Origin: JANPII01 sp031424915
Lineage (GTDB): Bacteria; Pseudomonadota; Alphaproteobacteria; Rickettsiales; Midichloriaceae
DNA: 18,636 nucleotides
Direction: 5' to 3'
Assembly: GCA_031424915.1 (NCBI GenBank)
Contig: JANPII010000116.1
Location: 1-18,636 of the forward strand
Part shown: in pieces, positions 6,878 to 14,500 of the stretch
Numbering within the stretch: position 1 is the first letter of the stretch
Layout of the letters: each line of letters opens with the position of its first letter
Notes under the pieces: model-generated
Databases searched by the model: none
Told to the model about the DNA's origin: nothing
Seen by the model: only the letters and a program-made list of their open reading frames with translations
Translations under genes and position numbers: made by a program

Positions 6878-7414
6878 CTTTAACGCCGTGCGGTATAATA
6901 TTACCGCATTAAGTATGCTAAAAAGAATAGTAAGGGGTAGCATACCAAATACCTTAAAATTAACCCAAAGAGCTTCGCTACAATTACGCCATATAAGCTC
7001 ATTTAAGCAAGCTGCTGTGACAAAAAAAGAAATCCATAAGTAAGTGGAAAGGCGCCACCCATGTTCATCTACCTGAAGCGAAGCATTGCTTAGAAGATTT
7101 TTAATAAACAACTTACCATATATCAGACCCACCACTAAGGCAGTGGCAAAGATTGCATAAATAACTGTAGGCTTCATTTTTATAAAAGTAGAGTTGCCGC
7201 TATATAGGGTTAAGGCCCCAAACAAGCCCAGGATAACGACAGATAGTATATGCCCCCACCCAACCGTCCGCAATATTACAAACTGCAATGTAATTGCCAA
7301 GGCGGAGGCAATAAGTATAGCTTTAGTGGCTAGTAGTATACCACCCTGATTATAGGCTATAAAAAATGCGACCAGCGGCCCTAACTCCGTGGCATACTTA
7401 ACAAATTTAGACAT
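6875..7414 (-). CDS. yciB: YciB/IspZ family inner-membrane protein (intracellular septation protein A)
   Basis: This is a 179-residue polytopic membrane protein. It opens with KFVKYATELGPLVAFFIAY, close to the family start, and contains KMKPTVIYAIFA, GKLFIKNLL, the HGWRLSTYLWISFF block and NELIWRN followed by WVNFKVFG, all typical of YciB. Members have about five membrane helices and are linked to cell-envelope synthesis and septation. The frame is open 44 codons further upstream, but those codons read through a palindromic repeat. The start at 7414 has AAGGAG 7 nt upstream and matches the family N-terminus. It lies downstream of dnaK on the same strand, with the palindrome between. The stop codon is supplied by a dispersed repeat. 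Confidence 0.93.
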   Translation of the reverse strand: MSKFVKYATELGPLVAFFIAYNQGGILLATKAILIASALAITLQFVILRTVGWGHILSVVILGLFGALTLYSGNSTFIKMKPTVIYAIFATALVVGLIYGKLFIKNLLSNASLQVDEHGWRLSTYLWISFFVTAACLNELIWRNCSEALWVNFKVFGMLPLTILFSILNAVILYRTALK

Positions 7415-7428
7415 ATATAGGCTCCTTG

Positions 7429-7632
7429 TACTTGTAACCCGAGTTTTGGATTGGAATAATGGTGTAAGGCGCATAAAATCCTCATCACGAGCACCGAAGG
7501 GGCGTGGTGATCCATTAAATGTAGCATTCCTGGATTGCCACGCCACCTACGGTGGCTCACAATGACCCTACAATAGCCACTTTCAAGCCTTCACACACCT
7601 TATATAATCCAAAACTTGGGTTTGTAACTCAG
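7429..7632. repeat. Compound palindromic element between dnaK and yciB
   Basis: This is a nested inverted repeat of about 200 bp. The outer arms are 7433-7470 and 7586-7628, sharing AGTTTTGGATT and GGTGT..AAGGC blocks. The inner arms are 7480-7514 and 7530-7566; the latter reads TGGATTGCCACGCCACC then TACGGTGGCTCACAATGAC. The inner arm is itself palindromic and resembles the widespread bacterial repeat type with ATTGCGAG at one end and TGGCAATC at the other. No transposase or long ORF is inside. It is best viewed as a palindromic or MITE-like intergenic element. Confidence 0.8.
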
Positions 7633-7634
7633 TA

Positions 7635-7662
7635 CAGAGCATGCCCTAGTAGCAATGCTCTG
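7635..7662 (-). terminator. Candidate hairpin terminator after dnaK
   Basis: A perfect 8-bp stem (CAGAGCAT / ATGCTCTG) with a 12-nt loop lies 10 bp after the dnaK stop. No T-tract follows on the minus strand, so it may stabilise the mRNA end rather than terminate. Confidence 0.4.
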
Positions 7663-7672
7663 TCAACCAGCG

Positions 7673-9568
7673 CTATTTCCTATCTAAGTCTTCGTATTCA
7701 CCTTGTACTACATTCTCATCCGCTGTTGCATCTGAAGAAGCATTATCACTTTTTGGTTCTTCTTGCCGATACATAGCCTCACCGATCTTCATGGCAGCTT
7801 CATTCAACTTGTTGGTAGCATCTTTAATTGCCTCCAAATCTTCCCCACCCATTATGGATTTAAGCGCCTCTATAGCATGTTCTATAGCACTCTTATCTGC
7901 TTCACTGATTTTTTCTCCATATTCGCGAAGACCCTTTTCTGCAGAGTATATAGCCGCATCAGCATGGTTACGCGCTTCTATAGCTTGGCGACGCTTTTCA
8001 TCTTCACTAGCATGAGTTTCAGCGTCACGCACCATAGCTTCTATATCCTTGTCGCTTAATCCCCCTGAGGATTGGATAGTAATACGCTGCTCCTTGTTAC
8101 TAGCTTTATCTTTAGCCGACACATGCATTATGCCGTTAGCATCAACATCGAAGGTTACCTCAATCTGAGGCATGCCACGTGGTGCTGGAGGGATACCCTC
8201 TAAATTGAACTGGCCCAGCAGCTTATTATCCGCGGCCATTTTCCGCTCACCTTGGAATACCCTAATGGTTACGGCGTGCTGATTATCCTCAGCTGTGGAA
8301 AATGCCTGGCTTTTCTTAGTAGGAATGGTGGTATTTCGTTCTATAAGTGGTGTAAATACCCCACCCAAAGTTTCAATGCCAATAGAAAGTGGGGTCACAT
8401 CAAGCAATACTACATCCTTGACTTCGCCAGTTAGCACGGCGCCTTGAATTGCTGCACCTATTGCTACTACTTCATCAGGGTTTACTCCACGATGTGGCTC
8501 TTTGCCAAAGAATTGTTTCACTACTTCCATTACTTTTGGCATACGAGTCATACCACCTACCAACACGATTTCGTCGATTTGATTAGCAGATAGCCCCGCA
8601 TCTTTTAGTGCGGCGCGACATGGTTCTACTGTACGTTGAATTAAATCGTCAACTAGCGATTCAAGCTTTGCTCTGGTGATCTTTATATTCAAGTGTTTAG
8701 GACCGCTCGCATCTGCAGTAATATAAGGCAGGTTCACATCGGTCTCCATGGCATTGGATAGCTCAATCTTAGCTTTTTCTGCCGCTTCTTTTAAGCGCTG
8801 TAGAGCCAAAGGATCTTGCATTAGATCTATCCCTGAATCTTTCTTAAATTCCTCACATAAGTAATTCAAAATACGCAGGTCAAAATCTTCTCCTCCTAAG
8901 AAAGTATCGCCGTTGGTGGATTTTACTTCAAATACACCTTCACCGATCTCTAGGATAGAAATATCAAACGTGCCCCCACCCAAGTCATAAACTACAATAG
9001 TTTTAGTACCTTCTTTATCAAGTCCATAAGCTAAAGCAGCAGCAGTAGGTTCATTAATAATACGCAGCACCTCAAGACCCGCAATTTTACCTGCATCCTT
9101 GGTTGCTTGACGTTGTGAGTCGTTAAAATATGCTGGCACGGTAATTACTGCTTGCGTTACCTTCTCACCTAAATAATTCTCCGCCGTCTCTTTCATTTTC
9201 CGTAAGATACAAGCAGAGATTTGACTTGGCGAATACTTCTCTCCTCGTACCTCGACCCATGCATCCTTACCATTAGGGGCCTTAGCAATTTTGTATGGCA
9301 CTTTCGAAGCAAATTCTTTAGTGCGTGGTTCATCATAACTACGGCCAATTAAACGTTTCACCGCAAAAACGGTGTTGCCAGAATTAGTTACTGCCTGGCG
9401 CTTGGCAGCTTGCCCTACTAAGCGCTCATCCTCTTTGCCAGTGAACGCTACAATAGATGGGGTGGTACGCGCCCCTTCGGAGTTTTCAATTACCTTAGGG
9501 GTCCCGCCCTCCATTACCGCTACACATGAGTTTGTGGTGCCAAGGTCTATACCGATTACTTTTGCCAT
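7673..9568 (-). CDS. dnaK: Chaperone DnaK (Hsp70)
   Basis: DnaK is the ATP-dependent cytosolic chaperone that works with DnaJ and GrpE. The start at 9568 gives 631 residues and the canonical MAKVIGIDLGTTNSC, with AGAGG 8 nt upstream; the frame is open 20 codons further but without family similarity. Diagnostic blocks are VPAYFNDSQRQATKDAG (about 144-160), NEPTAAALAYG, the phosphate-2 loop DLGGGTFDISIL (195-206), LVGGMTRMP and the interdomain linker VVLLD (386-390). The beta-sandwich and helical lid run to about 600, ending EYEDLDRK. The family is fully intact. dnaJ is not next to it; yciB follows after the palindrome. An upstream promoter candidate lies at 9601-9628. Confidence 0.99.
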   Translation of the reverse strand: MAKVIGIDLGTTNSCVAVMEGGTPKVIENSEGARTTPSIVAFTGKEDERLVGQAAKRQAVTNSGNTVFAVKRLIGRSYDEPRTKEFASKVPYKIAKAPNGKDAWVEVRGEKYSPSQISACILRKMKETAENYLGEKVTQAVITVPAYFNDSQRQATKDAGKIAGLEVLRIINEPTAAALAYGLDKEGTKTIVVYDLGGGTFDISILEIGEGVFEVKSTNGDTFLGGEDFDLRILNYLCEEFKKDSGIDLMQDPLALQRLKEAAEKAKIELSNAMETDVNLPYITADASGPKHLNIKITRAKLESLVDDLIQRTVEPCRAALKDAGLSANQIDEIVLVGGMTRMPKVMEVVKQFFGKEPHRGVNPDEVVAIGAAIQGAVLTGEVKDVVLLDVTPLSIGIETLGGVFTPLIERNTTIPTKKSQAFSTAEDNQHAVTIRVFQGERKMAADNKLLGQFNLEGIPPAPRGMPQIEVTFDVDANGIMHVSAKDKASNKEQRITIQSSGGLSDKDIEAMVRDAETHASEDEKRRQAIEARNHADAAIYSAEKGLREYGEKISEADKSAIEHAIEALKSIMGGEDLEAIKDATNKLNEAAMKIGEAMYRQEEPKSDNASSDATADENVVQGEYEDLDRK

Positions 9569-9600
9569 AATTATCCTCTTGTTTTGATTATCTAAGAAAT

Positions 9601-9628
9601 GATATAGTGCGGGTTTGCAATTATGCAA
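9601..9628 (-). promoter_or_regulatory. Candidate promoter for dnaK
   Basis: On the minus strand, TTGCAT (9623-9628) and TATATC (9601-9606) are separated by 16 bp, with the predicted start near 9594. The -35 lies in the octamer TCTTGCAT shared with the rpmE and 6S RNA promoters. I could not see a good heat-shock sigma-32 -10 element of the CCCCAT type at the right spacing. Confidence 0.45.
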
Positions 9629-9645
9629 GACCCCTGCTATCGTTT

Positions 9646-9675
9646 TTGCATTAAGATAAAAGTATAGGCTAAATA
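9646..9675 (+). promoter_or_regulatory. Candidate promoter for the YdcF-like gene
   Basis: TTGCAT (9646-9651) and TAAATA (9670-9675) are separated by 18 bp. The predicted start is near 9682, about 29 nt before the GTG start. It is a modest match. Confidence 0.35.
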
Positions 9676-9710
9676 AAGCCTTGGTCTCATGGTTTTAACA
9701 GGTATCAATC

Positions 9711-10355
9711 GTGCTTAGTGATTTTACCAAACGTCGACTAAAATTGTTAGCTTTTTTTCTAATAAGTATATGGATAGGTGGCTTTGGAGGGTTTATTATA
9801 ATCACAACCCAGCTACAACCTCACGAGCCTAATACTACTCAGTTGATTGTCACTCTAACAGGTGATGCAAAGCGTATTACAGAAGGCATTGCATTACTTA
9901 CCAAAAGCGACGCCAAGACACTACTAATTTCAGGCGTAGGTCCTGGTGTTACTATGCGTGACTTTGGTATAGACCCTGTTTACTTCCAACAGAATAACAA
10001 ACACATTATACTAGGACGCACTGCACATAATACCTATGGAAATGCTTTAGAAGCCAATATTACTGCCAAAGTGCTAGGCTATACTAGCATATGCATTGTT
10101 ACTTCTGATTATCATATGATACGCAGCTACTTAGCGTTTTGGCGTTATAATCCTGACATAGAGCTAAGCACGTATCCTATACCCACTAGCGGTGGTAAGA
10201 GTGGGAGTCTACGTAAAGCCTGGCTACTAATACGCGAATATAACGCTACTATATCTTTGCTATTCATGTGGGGTATAGAAGATATGCTTACAGGCTATGA
10301 CCAAGGATTGCACCGCCTTGTCAATCGTGTTCGCAACTGGCGGAGTTCTTTATGA
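9711..10355 (+). CDS. YdcF/ElyC/SanA-type DUF218 membrane-anchored protein
   Basis: The protein has 214 residues. An N-terminal membrane helix (about residues 9-33) anchors a domain of the DUF218 family. Family motifs are LIVTLTGDAKRI (45-56), LLISGVG (71-77), TYGNALEA (108-115) and IVTSDYHMIRS (129-139). In the family these line a Rossmann-like pocket with acidic and histidine residues; relatives SanA and ElyC are linked to envelope integrity and peptidoglycan or enterobacterial common-antigen metabolism. The substrate here is unknown. The start is a GTG; an in-frame TAA at 9696 limits it, and AGGT lies 8 nt upstream. It is divergent from dnaK. The small gene pair that follows has its own promoter. 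Confidence 0.9.
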   Translation: MLSDFTKRRLKLLAFFLISIWIGGFGGFIIITTQLQPHEPNTTQLIVTLTGDAKRITEGIALLTKSDAKTLLISGVGPGVTMRDFGIDPVYFQQNNKHIILGRTAHNTYGNALEANITAKVLGYTSICIVTSDYHMIRSYLAFWRYNPDIELSTYPIPTSGGKSGSLRKAWLLIREYNATISLLFMWGIEDMLTGYDQGLHRLVNRVRNWRSSL

Positions 10356-10395
10356 TATGCATCCTTTTTATAAACACCTTATTGAATTCAATGTA

Positions 10396-10424
10396 TTGAA
10401 GCATTGCAATATATATGCTATCTT
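10396..10424 (+). promoter_or_regulatory. Candidate promoter for the DUF4177 / small membrane protein pair
   Basis: TTGAAG (10396-10401) and TATCTT (10419-10424) are separated by 17 bp. The predicted start near 10431 leaves a leader of about 25 nt containing the GGGAGG ribosome site. Confidence 0.45.
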
Positions 10425-10455
10425 ATATAAATAAGCCGCATATTGGGAGGTAAGT

Positions 10456-10668
10456 ATGATGGAATATAAAGTTATTATATATCGTGAAGGATTTTTAGGT
10501 TCTTTACTATTAGGCGCATCGAAAATTGATCCTGTAAGATTCTCAGAGTTTTTAAATGGGAATGCTAAAGAAGGATGGAAAGTAATAACGATGAGCCGGG
10601 AAGAACGAAGGTTATTTCTGTTTTTCAAACGTGAAGCGCACTGCGTGATTATGGGTAGGGAGGTGTAA
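10456..10668 (+). CDS. DUF4177-like small protein
   Basis: The protein has 70 residues with a strong GGGAGG ribosome site just upstream of the ATG. It follows the DUF4177 pattern: an opening MEYKVIIYREG strand, a central helix, NAKEGWKVITM where the GW-plus-strand motif is diagnostic, and a closing strand LFLFFKRE. DUF4177 proteins are small alpha/beta proteins of unknown function. The gene ends 2 bp before the next start, so it is translationally linked to the small membrane protein that follows. The assignment rests on the pattern only. Confidence 0.75.
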   Translation: MMEYKVIIYREGFLGSLLLGASKIDPVRFSEFLNGNAKEGWKVITMSREERRLFLFFKREAHCVIMGREV

Positions 10669-10670
10669 TT

Positions 10671-10883
10671 ATGAGGAACATATATATCTTTTTATCAGCA
10701 CTATTTATCATAATAGGAGCATTAATAATTGATAGAATATGGTTTGGATTCTTTTCCTATCAAACTTTTTTCAAGCTATTATGGACTATAATAATAATGG
10801 GCGTTGTAGTGAGCGCAATATTCCTGTTAAGAAAACATTATAAAGAAGAAACAACACATAAAAAAGATAAGTATTTAGATTAG
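10671..10883 (+). CDS. Small two-helix membrane protein
   Basis: The protein has 70 residues with GGAGG 7 nt before the ATG. Two membrane helices are clear, at about residues 4-26 and 33-53, followed by a charged lysine-rich tail, RKHYKEETTHKKDKY. No family is recognised. Its tight spacing to the DUF4177-like gene (2 bp) and its own good ribosome site mark the two as a bicistronic unit, perhaps a membrane anchor and its cytosolic partner. It is convergent with rluD, whose stop lies about 50 bp away. Confidence 0.75.
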   Translation: MRNIYIFLSALFIIIGALIIDRIWFGFFSYQTFFKLLWTIIIMGVVVSAIFLLRKHYKEETTHKKDKYLD

Positions 10884-10934
10884 CTCCAAATAAGATGCTC
10901 AGGGGCAATGAGCCTCCATTAAAAACATAAAATT

Positions 10935-11921
10935 TTACTCTCCTTTGGTTAATGCCTCTACTATCTGACTAATATCCTGAGGCAGTGGGCTAGATAACTC
11001 TATCCACTGCCCTGTGGTAGGATGAATAAAACCTAAGGTTTTGGCATGCAGCGCCTGCCGCTTTAAGCTATGAATTAATGAGCATGCTATTGGCGAAATA
11101 CTATTCAAATTATAATTGTAAGAGCGTCCGTAAACCTGATCACCAACTATAGGATGACGCTTGTTAGTCATGTGTACCCTAATTTGGTGGGTACGCCCTG
11201 TTTCTAATATACAGGTCACCACAGACAATGCCGCATCTCCATACACCTGCTCAACTCGGTAGTTAGTAATTGCCAGCTTACCACGGTCTTGCTGCACTGC
11301 CATCTTAGTACGATCATGCTGGCTACGTCCTATATAGGTTTCGATTCGTCCCGATATAGGATGAGGTACGCCATATATCAGTGCGAAATACTCGCGCTTA
11401 ACCTCATGCCTTGCTAATTGGGCTGATAAATGCGCATGAGCCATATCATTTTTTGCTACTAATAGTAGGCCACTGGTATCTTTATCCAAGCGATGTACTA
11501 TCCCTGGCCTTTGGCTCCCACCTATATTAGATAATTGCTTGGATAAATAATGCACCAATCCATTAGCTAAAGTATCCTCATAGTTACCTGCGCCTGGATG
11601 AACAGTAAGACCTGCTGGCTTGTCGATCACCAATAAATCCCCATCCTCATATACAATAAAAAGTGGCATATTTTTAGGCTGCAACCCGCAAGCTACAGGT
11701 GTTTCTTCTTCATGCAACACGATTTGATCACCGATTTTTACCTTATAGTCGGCTTCATATATTATGATATTATTTACATAAAGCTTGCCATTCTCAATTA
11801 ACTTCTTAATCTTGGAACGGGATATATCTATATAAGAAATAGCCAACAATTGATCCACACGCTTGCCTGCCTCTATAGGGGTAATTTCGAGTTGGAGATT
11901 TTGTGAATCTATCTTGTGCAT
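10935..11921 (-). CDS. rluD: 23S rRNA pseudouridine synthase of the RluD type
   Basis: The protein has 328 residues. RluD makes pseudouridines in helix 69 of 23S rRNA (U1911, 1915 and 1917 in E. coli). An N-terminal S4 RNA-binding domain (about 18-75) contains GKRVDQLLA and SRSKIKKLIENGKLYVN. The catalytic domain holds VIDKPAGLTVHPG (98-110), HRLDKDTSGLLLVAKND (143-159) with catalytic Asp146, and GRTHQIRVHM (242-251). Length and order match RluD rather than the S4-less paralogues, though RluC cannot be strictly excluded. The ATG at 11921 matches the family start but has no visible SD. It starts 24 bp from the divergent small gene at 11946. Confidence 0.95.
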   Translation of the reverse strand: MHKIDSQNLQLEITPIEAGKRVDQLLAISYIDISRSKIKKLIENGKLYVNNIIIYEADYKVKIGDQIVLHEEETPVACGLQPKNMPLFIVYEDGDLLVIDKPAGLTVHPGAGNYEDTLANGLVHYLSKQLSNIGGSQRPGIVHRLDKDTSGLLLVAKNDMAHAHLSAQLARHEVKREYFALIYGVPHPISGRIETYIGRSQHDRTKMAVQQDRGKLAITNYRVEQVYGDAALSVVTCILETGRTHQIRVHMTNKRHPIVGDQVYGRSYNYNLNSISPIACSLIHSLKRQALHAKTLGFIHPTTGQWIELSSPLPQDISQIVEALTKGE

Positions 11922-11928
11922 ATAAAAT
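11901..11928 (+). promoter_or_regulatory. Candidate promoter for the small membrane protein at 11946
   Basis: TTGTGA (11901-11906) and TAAAAT (11923-11928) are separated by 16 bp, with the -35 inside the rluD 5' end. The predicted start near 11935 leaves a very short leader with a weak GAG ribosome site. Confidence 0.35.
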
Positions 11929-11945
11929 AAATTTTAGAGTGATCA

Positions 11946-12305
11946 ATGGTCTATCGAAAAAGAAAAGAGCTAGATTTAATAAAGCTATTCATCTATATAA
12001 TGGGGGTTTTGCTTATATGTAGTGGGTTATTTTTGGCCTACATAGTTTATAAACGGACTATACTTGCAACGCAACCACAAATCGATACGCCTTTAGCCCA
12101 CTGCCACACTATTAAAACGGGGCATATGCCCACCGTTCAACTTAACGGCGAACCAGTAAACAGCAGTATTAATGGTACTAAAGTAACCCTTTTAGTCAAG
12201 AATCATGATAGATATGAACTAGTCATTGTTGATTATTGCCAAGGTACAACTACGACTATTAAACCGATTATTGCTACAAACTTTGTGTCAAAGGCTGAAC
12301 CTTAA
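11946..12305 (+). CDS. Small single-helix membrane protein of unknown function
   Basis: The protein has 119 residues. A basic N-terminus (YRKRKELDLIK) precedes one membrane helix at about residues 13-35, and the remaining ~80 residues are predicted outside in the periplasm. They look like a small beta domain with strands such as KVTLLVKN and YELVIVDYC. It has two cysteines, Cys53 in AHCHTI and one in DYCQG. No family motif is certain; its position beside rluD and its shape resemble the short conserved inner-membrane proteins found next to this gene in alphaproteobacteria, but I cannot name one. It is divergent from rluD. Confidence 0.7.
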   Translation: MVYRKRKELDLIKLFIYIMGVLLICSGLFLAYIVYKRTILATQPQIDTPLAHCHTIKTGHMPTVQLNGEPVNSSINGTKVTLLVKNHDRYELVIVDYCQGTTTTIKPIIATNFVSKAEP

Positions 12306-12315
12306 TAATTCTTAA

Positions 12316-12345
12316 TTGGCAAAGTGATTAATATGGGAATATAAT
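12316..12345 (+). promoter_or_regulatory. Candidate promoter for dedA-radA-cvpA
   Basis: TTGGCA (12316-12321) and a perfect TATAAT (12340-12345) are separated by 18 bp. The predicted start near 12352 would give an unusually long leader of about 175 nt before dedA. Confidence 0.55.
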
Positions 12346-12415
12346 GTCTACTGTTTAGGGACTCTAGATTTCTTGCTAATATACCGCTATAATAACTCTA
12401 GTGCCAGCTTGTCTA

Positions 12416-12453
12416 TACCAATGCTAACTCGGTAACTTGGGTTAGCATCGGTA
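12416..12453 (+). other. Strong hairpin in the predicted dedA leader
   Basis: The arms TACCAATGCTAAC (12416-12428) and GTTAGCATCGGTA (12441-12453) form a 13-bp stem with one A/C mismatch around a 12-nt loop. No T-tract follows on either strand, so it is not a classical terminator. It lies about 73 bp before dedA. Confidence 0.6.
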
Positions 12454-12526
12454 CATATAAGATTGATATACAGCATGGTTTCGCTGTTGAGGTGTAATGT
12501 GAATCATCAATATAAAAGGGGGACAA

Positions 12527-13141
12527 ATGTACGAGCTATTTATAAAAGTCGTGGAGCTAGTAGATAGAATAGGATACCTGGGTATCTTTGTCATGACTTT
12601 TATTGAAAGCACTTTTATACCAATTCCAGCTGAGATCACCTTAATTCCTGCAGGCTACTTGGTTTCTACTGGCCATATGAATTTTTGGCTGGTAAGCATT
12701 AGCGCACTTTTAGGAACTATAGGAGGATCACTACTGAACTATACTATAGCGCGACACTTTGGCCGTCGACTGTTGCTTACTTATGGGCGCTATTTTTTCA
12801 TCAACAAGCATAAACTGCGGCTTATTGAGTTCTTTTTTGAGCGCCATGGAGCAATTTCTACCTTCAGCGGTAGGCTACTGCCAGGTATTAAGCATTTTAT
12901 TTCCTTTCCTGCTGGCCTAGCCAAGATGGACTATCATCTTTTTATTTTCTACACCGCAGCAGGCGGTGCGATTTTTAATACCATATTAGTAGTCCTAGGC
13001 TACTGTATTGGTGAAAATCGAGATTTGATCAAACAATATATGACCCAAATAAACATTGTATTGGTGCTTTTTATTGCCTTTTTGGTGGGGTTCTATATAT
13101 GGAGGCATAAGCGTAATAAATCTGATGACATTGAAGCATGA
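12527..13141 (+). CDS. DedA family membrane protein
   Basis: The protein has 204 residues, a polytopic inner-membrane protein of the DedA/SNARE-associated family; some members act as lipid-carrier flippases and affect membrane potential. Family blocks are FIESTFIPIPAEITLIPAGYL (about 25-45, with the Glu and Pro-rich re-entrant motif), LNYTIARHFGRRLL, the second re-entrant block FSGRLLPGIKHFISFPAGLAKM and a C-terminal helix ending in a basic tail. GGGGG precedes the ATG at 12527. The last codons overlap the radA start by 4 bp (ATGA), so the genes are translationally coupled. Substrate cannot be told from sequence. Confidence 0.95.
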   Translation: MYELFIKVVELVDRIGYLGIFVMTFIESTFIPIPAEITLIPAGYLVSTGHMNFWLVSISALLGTIGGSLLNYTIARHFGRRLLLTYGRYFFINKHKLRLIEFFFERHGAISTFSGRLLPGIKHFISFPAGLAKMDYHLFIFYTAAGGAIFNTILVVLGYCIGENRDLIKQYMTQINIVLVLFIAFLVGFYIWRHKRNKSDDIEA

Positions 13142-14496
13142 GCGCCAAAGTCCAATATATATGTAGCAACTGTGGGGCAGAACATAAAAAATGGGTTGGA
13201 AAGTGTGAGGATTGTGGCCAGTGGAATAGTTTAACCCAAGAGGCCATACGTAAGACAACAACCACGGGATGGAAAACATCCTCATCTTCTACTACGCATT
13301 TAGAATTATTTCCCCTAGACGCACCTTGTGACACCAGCGCAGTACGGTGGAGTACGGGTATTTCTGAGTTAGATAGGGTATTCGGTGGGGGCATTGTCCG
13401 TGGCTCTGCTATTCTATTAGGAGGCGATCCCGGAATTGGGAAATCTACTATACTTCTACAAGCTGCCGCCCAGCTTGCTAAGGCCGGCAGAAAATGTATA
13501 TATATAAGCGCCGAAGAATCAACAGAACAAATACGCCTGCGAGCTCAGAGATTAGGGGTTGCCTGCCCAGGTATAGAAGTAGCAAGCGCTATTAATGTTG
13601 AAGATATTATAAGTAATATAACACGCGGCCCTGCCCCCCATCTCCTCATTATAGACTCAATCCAAACTATTTATCATCAAGCTGTAGCTTCTGCCCCAGG
13701 TACTGTTAATCAAGTAAGAATCTGCGCTTTTGAATTAATTCGTATGGCAAAGGAACATAATATAGCTTTAATTCTAGTAGGGCATGTAACTAAAGAGGGG
13801 CAGATTGCAGGGCCTAAAGTGCTAGAACATATGGTAGATACAGTGCTCTATTTTGAGGGCGATCGAGGCCAGCATTACCGCATTATTCGTGCAGTTAAAA
13901 ATCGCTATGGAGCTGCCAATGAAATTGGTGTCTTTGAAATGTCGGAAAGTGGGCTGCAGGAAGTAAGCAACCCTTCAGCATTATTTTTACCCCAACAAAG
14001 GGCTCGTAACAGCGGGGCTTGCGTATTTGCTGGCATGGAAGGAACACGACCCATTTTATTGGAAATTCAAGCTCTTGTTGCTACCTCGTATTTACCCTCT
14101 CCTCGCCGAGCCACGATTGGATGGGATAGTAACCGTCTGGCGATGATGATTGCTGTGTTGAATGCACGCTACGGATTGAACCTTCTAGATAAAGAGGTTT
14201 ATCTTAATATTACCGGCGGCTTTAAGGTAATGGAGCCTGCTGCAGACTTAGCTGTAATTTCAGCACTTATCGCTGCGGCACAAAATATTACATTGGATGC
14301 GAACACAGTAGTTATAGGGGAGATTGGGTTGTCTGGAGAGGTAAGACCAGTTAGTCAGATTGATGTGCGTTTGCAAGAAGCATTGAAGTTAGGTTTTAAT
14401 CATGCTATCATTCCAAGTAGTGTCACAATACGCGCCGGTAGTATTAAAACCACCCCTGTGCGGCATATATCAGAATTACATAATCTTTGGGGATGA
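13138..14496 (+). CDS. radA: DNA repair protein RadA
   Basis: RadA is a RecA-related, DnaB-like branch-migration ATPase acting in recombinational repair. The 452 residues have the expected order: a four-cysteine zinc finger (Cys9, Cys12, Cys23, Cys26), Walker A GDPGIGKST (96-104), Walker B-like LLIIDSIQT (169-177), the RadA-specific KNRYG (254-258) and a C-terminal Lon-protease-like domain (from about 275) with the GEIGLSGEVRPV block. KNRYG replaces the more usual KNRFG, a conservative change. The start overlaps the end of dedA by 4 bp, and cvpA follows 4 bp after the stop. Confidence 0.98.
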   Translation: MSAKVQYICSNCGAEHKKWVGKCEDCGQWNSLTQEAIRKTTTTGWKTSSSSTTHLELFPLDAPCDTSAVRWSTGISELDRVFGGGIVRGSAILLGGDPGIGKSTILLQAAAQLAKAGRKCIYISAEESTEQIRLRAQRLGVACPGIEVASAINVEDIISNITRGPAPHLLIIDSIQTIYHQAVASAPGTVNQVRICAFELIRMAKEHNIALILVGHVTKEGQIAGPKVLEHMVDTVLYFEGDRGQHYRIIRAVKNRYGAANEIGVFEMSESGLQEVSNPSALFLPQQRARNSGACVFAGMEGTRPILLEIQALVATSYLPSPRRATIGWDSNRLAMMIAVLNARYGLNLLDKEVYLNITGGFKVMEPAADLAVISALIAAAQNITLDANTVVIGEIGLSGEVRPVSQIDVRLQEALKLGFNHAIIPSSVTIRAGSIKTTPVRHISELHNLWG

Positions 14497-14500
14497 AGTT

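Noticed and set aside
7415..7546. N-terminal extension of YciB by 44 residues
   Set aside because: The extension translates a palindromic repeat, lacks family similarity, and the internal ATG at 7414 has AAGGAG correctly spaced.
10897..10913. Bidirectional terminator between the small membrane protein and rluD
   Set aside because: The stem GCTCA/TGAGC is only 5 bp and no T-run follows on either strand.
13071..13394. Minus-strand open frames opposite the dedA-radA junction
   Set aside because: They are shadows of well-supported genes, with no ribosome site or protein-like composition.
14402..14500. Upstream extension of CvpA overlapping radA
   Set aside because: It is the radA 3' end read in another frame; the family N-terminus begins at the ATG at 14501.
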